Shown here in pieces: positions 60,839 to 64,000 of a DNA stretch of 64,000 nucleotides. Position numbers and translations under genes: made by a program. Position 1 is the first letter of the stretch; the number at the start of each line of letters is the position of its first letter. The notes beneath the pieces are model-generated. The model searched no databases. It was not told where the DNA came from and saw nothing but the letters and a program-made list of their open reading frames with translations. Where the stretch lies: contig NC_088316.1 in the NCBI RefSeq assembly GCF_910592395.1, forward strand, positions 6,942,001 to 7,006,000, in the 5' to 3' direction. The stretch comes from Lineus longissimus. Lineage: Eukaryota; Nemertea; Pilidiophora; Heteronemertea; Lineidae.

Positions 60839-62820
60839 TTACCAATTCAGCAGTATATTTGAGTTTGATATGACTACGGTACTATGAAAGTACATTTTGA
60901 GATGAAATACAGTATTGATATGTTGGTCTAAGCCAGACATTTTGTAGAGACAAAATTGTTGATTGCACAGAAAAATGTCAGATTTCGTCTTGCATCTCTT
61001 TGTTGTCAACAGCTTTGGTCTCATCTGAAGAAGGGCATTGTTGTCAACTGTTGTTGCGGGGGCATCGAAATGAGCAAGCAGTTGATCATTGAGTTCTTCA
61101 TTTTCCTCCTTTAAAGTTGCGACTTGTGTTTGCAGGGTACTGATGCTTTTGTTAGCAGCCATGAGTTTAACATGGGTGTGGTTTTCCATTTGTTGATACT
61201 TGACAACTTGGCCTTTAACCTCTGCAAGAGCCTGTTTGAGTGAATCTATCTCTTTGTTGTGATGAAATGTTACATTGGCGAGGTTTGTTTTTGCGAGACG
61301 AACACCACGCCTCACGCCCGCTGAACCGACCTCCAGTTTGTGTTGTGTGAGATGGTAGAGTCCGGTGAAGATGGCGTCTTGCCAAGCATCATCTGATGTA
61401 CTGAAATAAAATGAAGCACTGTAAGAGACGATGTATATGCATTGTTCTTTGGTACATAGCCCAGGTGTCCTTGTAGGAGATGTGCTGACTCTGCAGTGTT
61501 GGGGTACAAATATCAAAGGTTGATTGTGAAGTTAATTGCAGTATCTTTTGATGTGAAGGACAAGTGTAATGCAGAGTTGTGCTGTTGCCGTAGGAGCACT
61601 GTCAATATAAAACATCACCTTTGTGAACAGTGCATGCACATGTACAATGTAGATGCCATTCTTCACTAAGTGGGGATTGTATAGAAAACTTACGCGTTTG
61701 AATCACTGCCTTGTGGTGAGAGAGCAACTTTACCTCGCCCTAGCGGTGGTGGTGTTGTCTTAGTAGGGGTAGATATGCTGAAAGTTGAGGGAAAGTATTA
61801 ACAAATGAGAAAGAAATTAATTGTAGTCTTGAAGAAAATGTTTTGTAACTAAACTCTAGGAAAAACATCCAGGCACATTCATTTTAAAATTGTGCAAGCT
61901 TGTTTTAGTTGTAGCATGATTGAAAAGGTGATGATAGTGTTGTAATAATAGTACTAATTGTTGTGAGGCAGAACTTACGCATGAGAAATGCTGCTTTGCA
62001 TTGAAGACGCGACACTGCTACGTCCAGGTGATGGTGAACATTTGAGAGGACTGTATGGACTGAAGTGAAAACAAGGGTGAAAATAAGTTTTGTATTACTG
62101 TCATTATCAATGATTTAGAGGATTGGTTGGCCATGAAGGCAGGGCGTCAATTTCAGTGGAGTGTTAATTGTAACAAAGCAGTAGTTTAGGGAAAACCCAA
62201 CAAATACGAGGGGAGTGCGGCATTGGTTGCATTAGCGTAATTAGGCTGGATCATCATCATCATCATCATCAAGAAATGGCACTTCATACAATAGTGGAAC
62301 ACAACTAATACCTTTGATAATGATGGCGCTGTGGTGAAGATGTAGTATAGGAACGCGCAGCTGGTGGTGTGGTTCTGGTAGGTGTGGTCTGAATAGAAGT
62401 GAAGTGACTTGTTCTGACAGGGCTTTGCTTGCTGGAAGTAAAAAGGGTGGGTTTAGCAGAGTTATCATGAGCAGTACGTGTTGACAACAGAAATAATGTA
62501 TGTGGCACAGGTAGAGGTAAATGCCATGGTTGGGGGGGGGGGGCGTGTAACATTCAGAAATATTGATGTTATACGTGGTGTGTGTGTGGCGTATGAGAGC
62601 ATCAATGTGGAACTTACTATGTCTCTGTTGATTCAAATGATGTCACAGTTGAGGGCGTCTGTTACTTTGCAATCACTTGCCTCGCCTGGCTCTGTCTGTG
62701 GTCCTGTTTCTCTTTCACTTTCACTTCCTTAGCCTTCTTCAAAACTTTTTCGTGAGCTACATCCTCGGACTCAGTAAACAAGGACGATCTGGTGCTTTGT
62801 CTTTTGTTTTGACCAGCCAT
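60839..62820 (-). CDS. Helitron D accessory gene, five exons, Ser/Thr/Pro-rich coiled-coil protein
   Basis: Exon model: 62820-62666 (ATG six bases from acceptor TCTTCAG; donor AAA|GTAAC), 62431-62312 (acceptor TACTTCCAG; donor AAAG|GTATT), 62059-61979 (CACTTCAG; C|GTAAGT), 61777-61694 (CTTTCAG; C|GTAAGT), 61400-60839 (ATTTCAG to stop). All four introns are phase 2 and the joined frame is open. Product: basic N-terminus (MAGQNKRQSTRSS), KKAKEVKVKEK, then Ser/Thr/Pro-rich segments (SPVRTS, SPYSPLKCSPSPGRSS, TPTKTTPPPLGRGK), then WQDAIFTGLYHLTQHKL and a coiled coil (STLQTQVATLKEENEELNDQ). No known domain. The first donor is weak. Same strand and 5' position as the accessory genes in the other Helitrons. 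Confidence 0.7.
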
Positions 62821-62993
62821 ACTGAAGATGGGGAAAAGAAAGTTACATGCTATTACCTAGCGGTATTTTTTAGTAGGCGACAGTCCGATTTGGGCCCGGG
62901 ATTATGTCGCCTCGTGTTGCATGATGTTTACACGACGCCATTATGAAAAGCGCATGTGCAGTACATAGCCACTGTTCCGCGTGCGCGGAATGT
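62821..62993. other. 5' flank of the Helitron D accessory gene
   Basis: GC-rich near 62880-62990, perhaps containing the promoter and the element's 5' end. I cannot place either. Confidence 0.35.
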
Positions 62994-63373
62994 ACAATCA
63001 ATCAATCAATCAATCATTTGGGATTTAAGGTGCCTATATCCACAAAAAAACGTGATCAAAGACACCAGAGAAACCAATCAAAAAAATATAAGCTGCTGGC
63101 CATTTTGACAGACTGCTGCCTAGTTAGAGAACAGGAAAGTTTTCAGCTTTCTCTTGAAGACAAGGATACTGCTGCTCGCACGGATTTCCTGTGGTAGCCC
63201 GTTCCACAGGCGCGGCGCAACACAAGCAAAAGCCCTGTCTCCAGAGGAAGCCATCCTGCTGCGTGGTTGCACCAGCAGCAGTCTGTCCGAGGAACGCAAT
63301 GATCGGGACGGGTTGTACATTGTTAGAAGATCTTGCAAATAAACTGGCGCAACACCATTTATGCATTTAAATG
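62994..63373 (-). pseudogene. 3' end of a CR1/L2-like LINE, 5'-truncated
   Basis: Minus strand: LTFKCINGVAPVYLQDLL, SRSLRSSDRLLLVQPRSR, GDRAFACVAPRLWNGLPQEI and FKRKLKTFLF, the standard C-terminal signature of many APE-type LINE ORF2 proteins, followed by the stop and a short 3' region. The 3' end is an (ATTG)n tail at 62994-63017, as expected for CR1/L2-type elements. The 5' side is cut at the piggyBac-type MITE (TTAA at 63374). Confidence 0.85.
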
Positions 63374-63377
63374 TTAA

Positions 63378-63909
63378 CACTTTCAGCGCCATCCGACGTA
63401 ACTTTACGTCTTGCAAGTTCACACGGTTGAGCCATCCGACGTAATATTACGTCGCATTTTTAAATTTCCCGCTTTGTCTTCGAGGCGACTAGCAGCGCAG
63501 TATAGGGGAAAATAATTTAACTATACAGCGCTTGAGGTGATAGTATGATGTTCAGCCAATGTGCTATTTATAGCCAAGATCGTCTGCATTCGAATAGGCA
63601 CAATGGCGGGTCGAAGATTGATGACGGGGGCAGATGTAGCCGAGAGTATGCCAAAAAGCGGGTATTCGGAAAGACACCAGATATTACTGTTCTATGTGTG
63701 GGGTATCATTGTGCAAAATCAAGTGCTTTGCTGACTATCATTCCAAATATGCATTGTAAAGAGATCTAATAAAGAAGAACCAACACAGAAAATTTCATGT
63801 AATTATCTTTATTCCTTCTATTGTTTTCATAATTTTGAAAAAGGGTAAAAAGGGGCGTAACCTTGGCCCCTGGGGGAAGTACGTTAAATATGGCTGGGCG
63901 CTGAAAGTG
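63378..63909. mobile_element. piggyBac-type MITE, 532 bp
   Basis: TTAA at 63374-63377 and 63910-63913. The 13-bp perfect terminal repeats are CACTTTCAGCGCC and GGCGCTGAAAGTG. It has an 18-bp perfect palindrome CGACGTAATATTACGTCG at 63437-63454 and no transposase. Ends resemble those of 45594-54207 (CCCTTTCAGTGC). Confidence 0.85.
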
Positions 63910-63913
63910 TTAA

Positions 63914-64000
63914 CAACATAGGCTTAGGCAAAGCTAATGCATTAACTTTTGGATTTAATGGGAAATTGAAATCAATGTAGAGAAAAAAGTAAAGCTAACA
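63914..64000. other. Right edge, no feature
   Basis: Possibly further LINE sequence interrupted by the MITE. Too short to judge. Confidence 0.3.

Larger units (their letters stand above)
54614..62820 (-). mobile_element. Helitron D (RepHel-endonuclease plus five-exon accessory gene), defective
   Basis: 3' terminus at 54614-54646; RepHel-endonuclease gene 60545-54845; accessory gene 62820-60839. The 5' terminus is beyond 62820 and at most near 62994, where a LINE tail begins. Stops and frameshifts lie across the RepHel gene. Confidence 0.8.

Overview
The window looks like a transposon-rich stretch of a marine-invertebrate-type animal genome. Introns with GT-AG borders, DIRS-like, piggyBac-like, LINE-like and Ty3/gypsy-like elements, Helitrons and Helentron-type short elements all occur together. 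I cannot name the species. I see no bacterial features, no rRNA or tRNA, and no intact host gene. The only likely host or domesticated material is the tail exon of a SANT/Myb-like gene (45480-54302), split by transposons, and perhaps the broken PIN/FEN-like gene at 9204-12049.

Layout. Four Helitrons lie on the minus strand. Helitron A (1 to about 3774) runs off the left edge and has nonsense codons. Helitron B (13606 to at least 21191) has an apparently intact, spliced RepHel gene of about 1550 codons. Upstream of it is a second gene with a 2A ribosome-skipping motif followed by a herpes-tegument-like (C76/OTU-type) cysteine protease, with one frame break between them. Helitron C (36807 to about 42800) has lost about 120 residues of its Rep domain. 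Helitron D (54614 to at least 62820) carries a C-terminal apurinic-type endonuclease and is broken by stops and frameshifts. B, C and D each end in a hairpin, a short spacer and CTAG followed by T, the canonical Helitron 3' end.

Between them are two DIRS-like fragments plus a DIRS/SANT chimera, two piggyBac transposase remnants, a decayed gypsy fragment (33897-36428) and two Helentron-type non-autonomous elements (24113-25978, 51050-53820). One deep nest is readable: SANT exon, interrupted by a TTAA-flanked piggyBac-like element (45594-54207), itself hit by a complete gypsy element with 131-bp LTRs (45670-50550, CGACG duplication) and by a Helentron-type element. The right edge holds a 5'-truncated LINE tail hit by a 532-bp piggyBac-type MITE.

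How it fits together. The recurring theme is a second gene placed 5' of the RepHel gene in all four Helitrons. In A and C it is a related small coiled protein with an acidic motif. In D it is a five-exon Ser/Thr/Pro-rich coiled-coil protein. In B it is the 2A-protease gene. Splice acceptors sit directly in front of most of these start codons, and C has an upstream leader exon with a strong donor. Alternative splicing of one promoter's transcript into accessory or RepHel mRNA is therefore plausible (inference). This accessory-gene layer is the best candidate for an undescribed system here.
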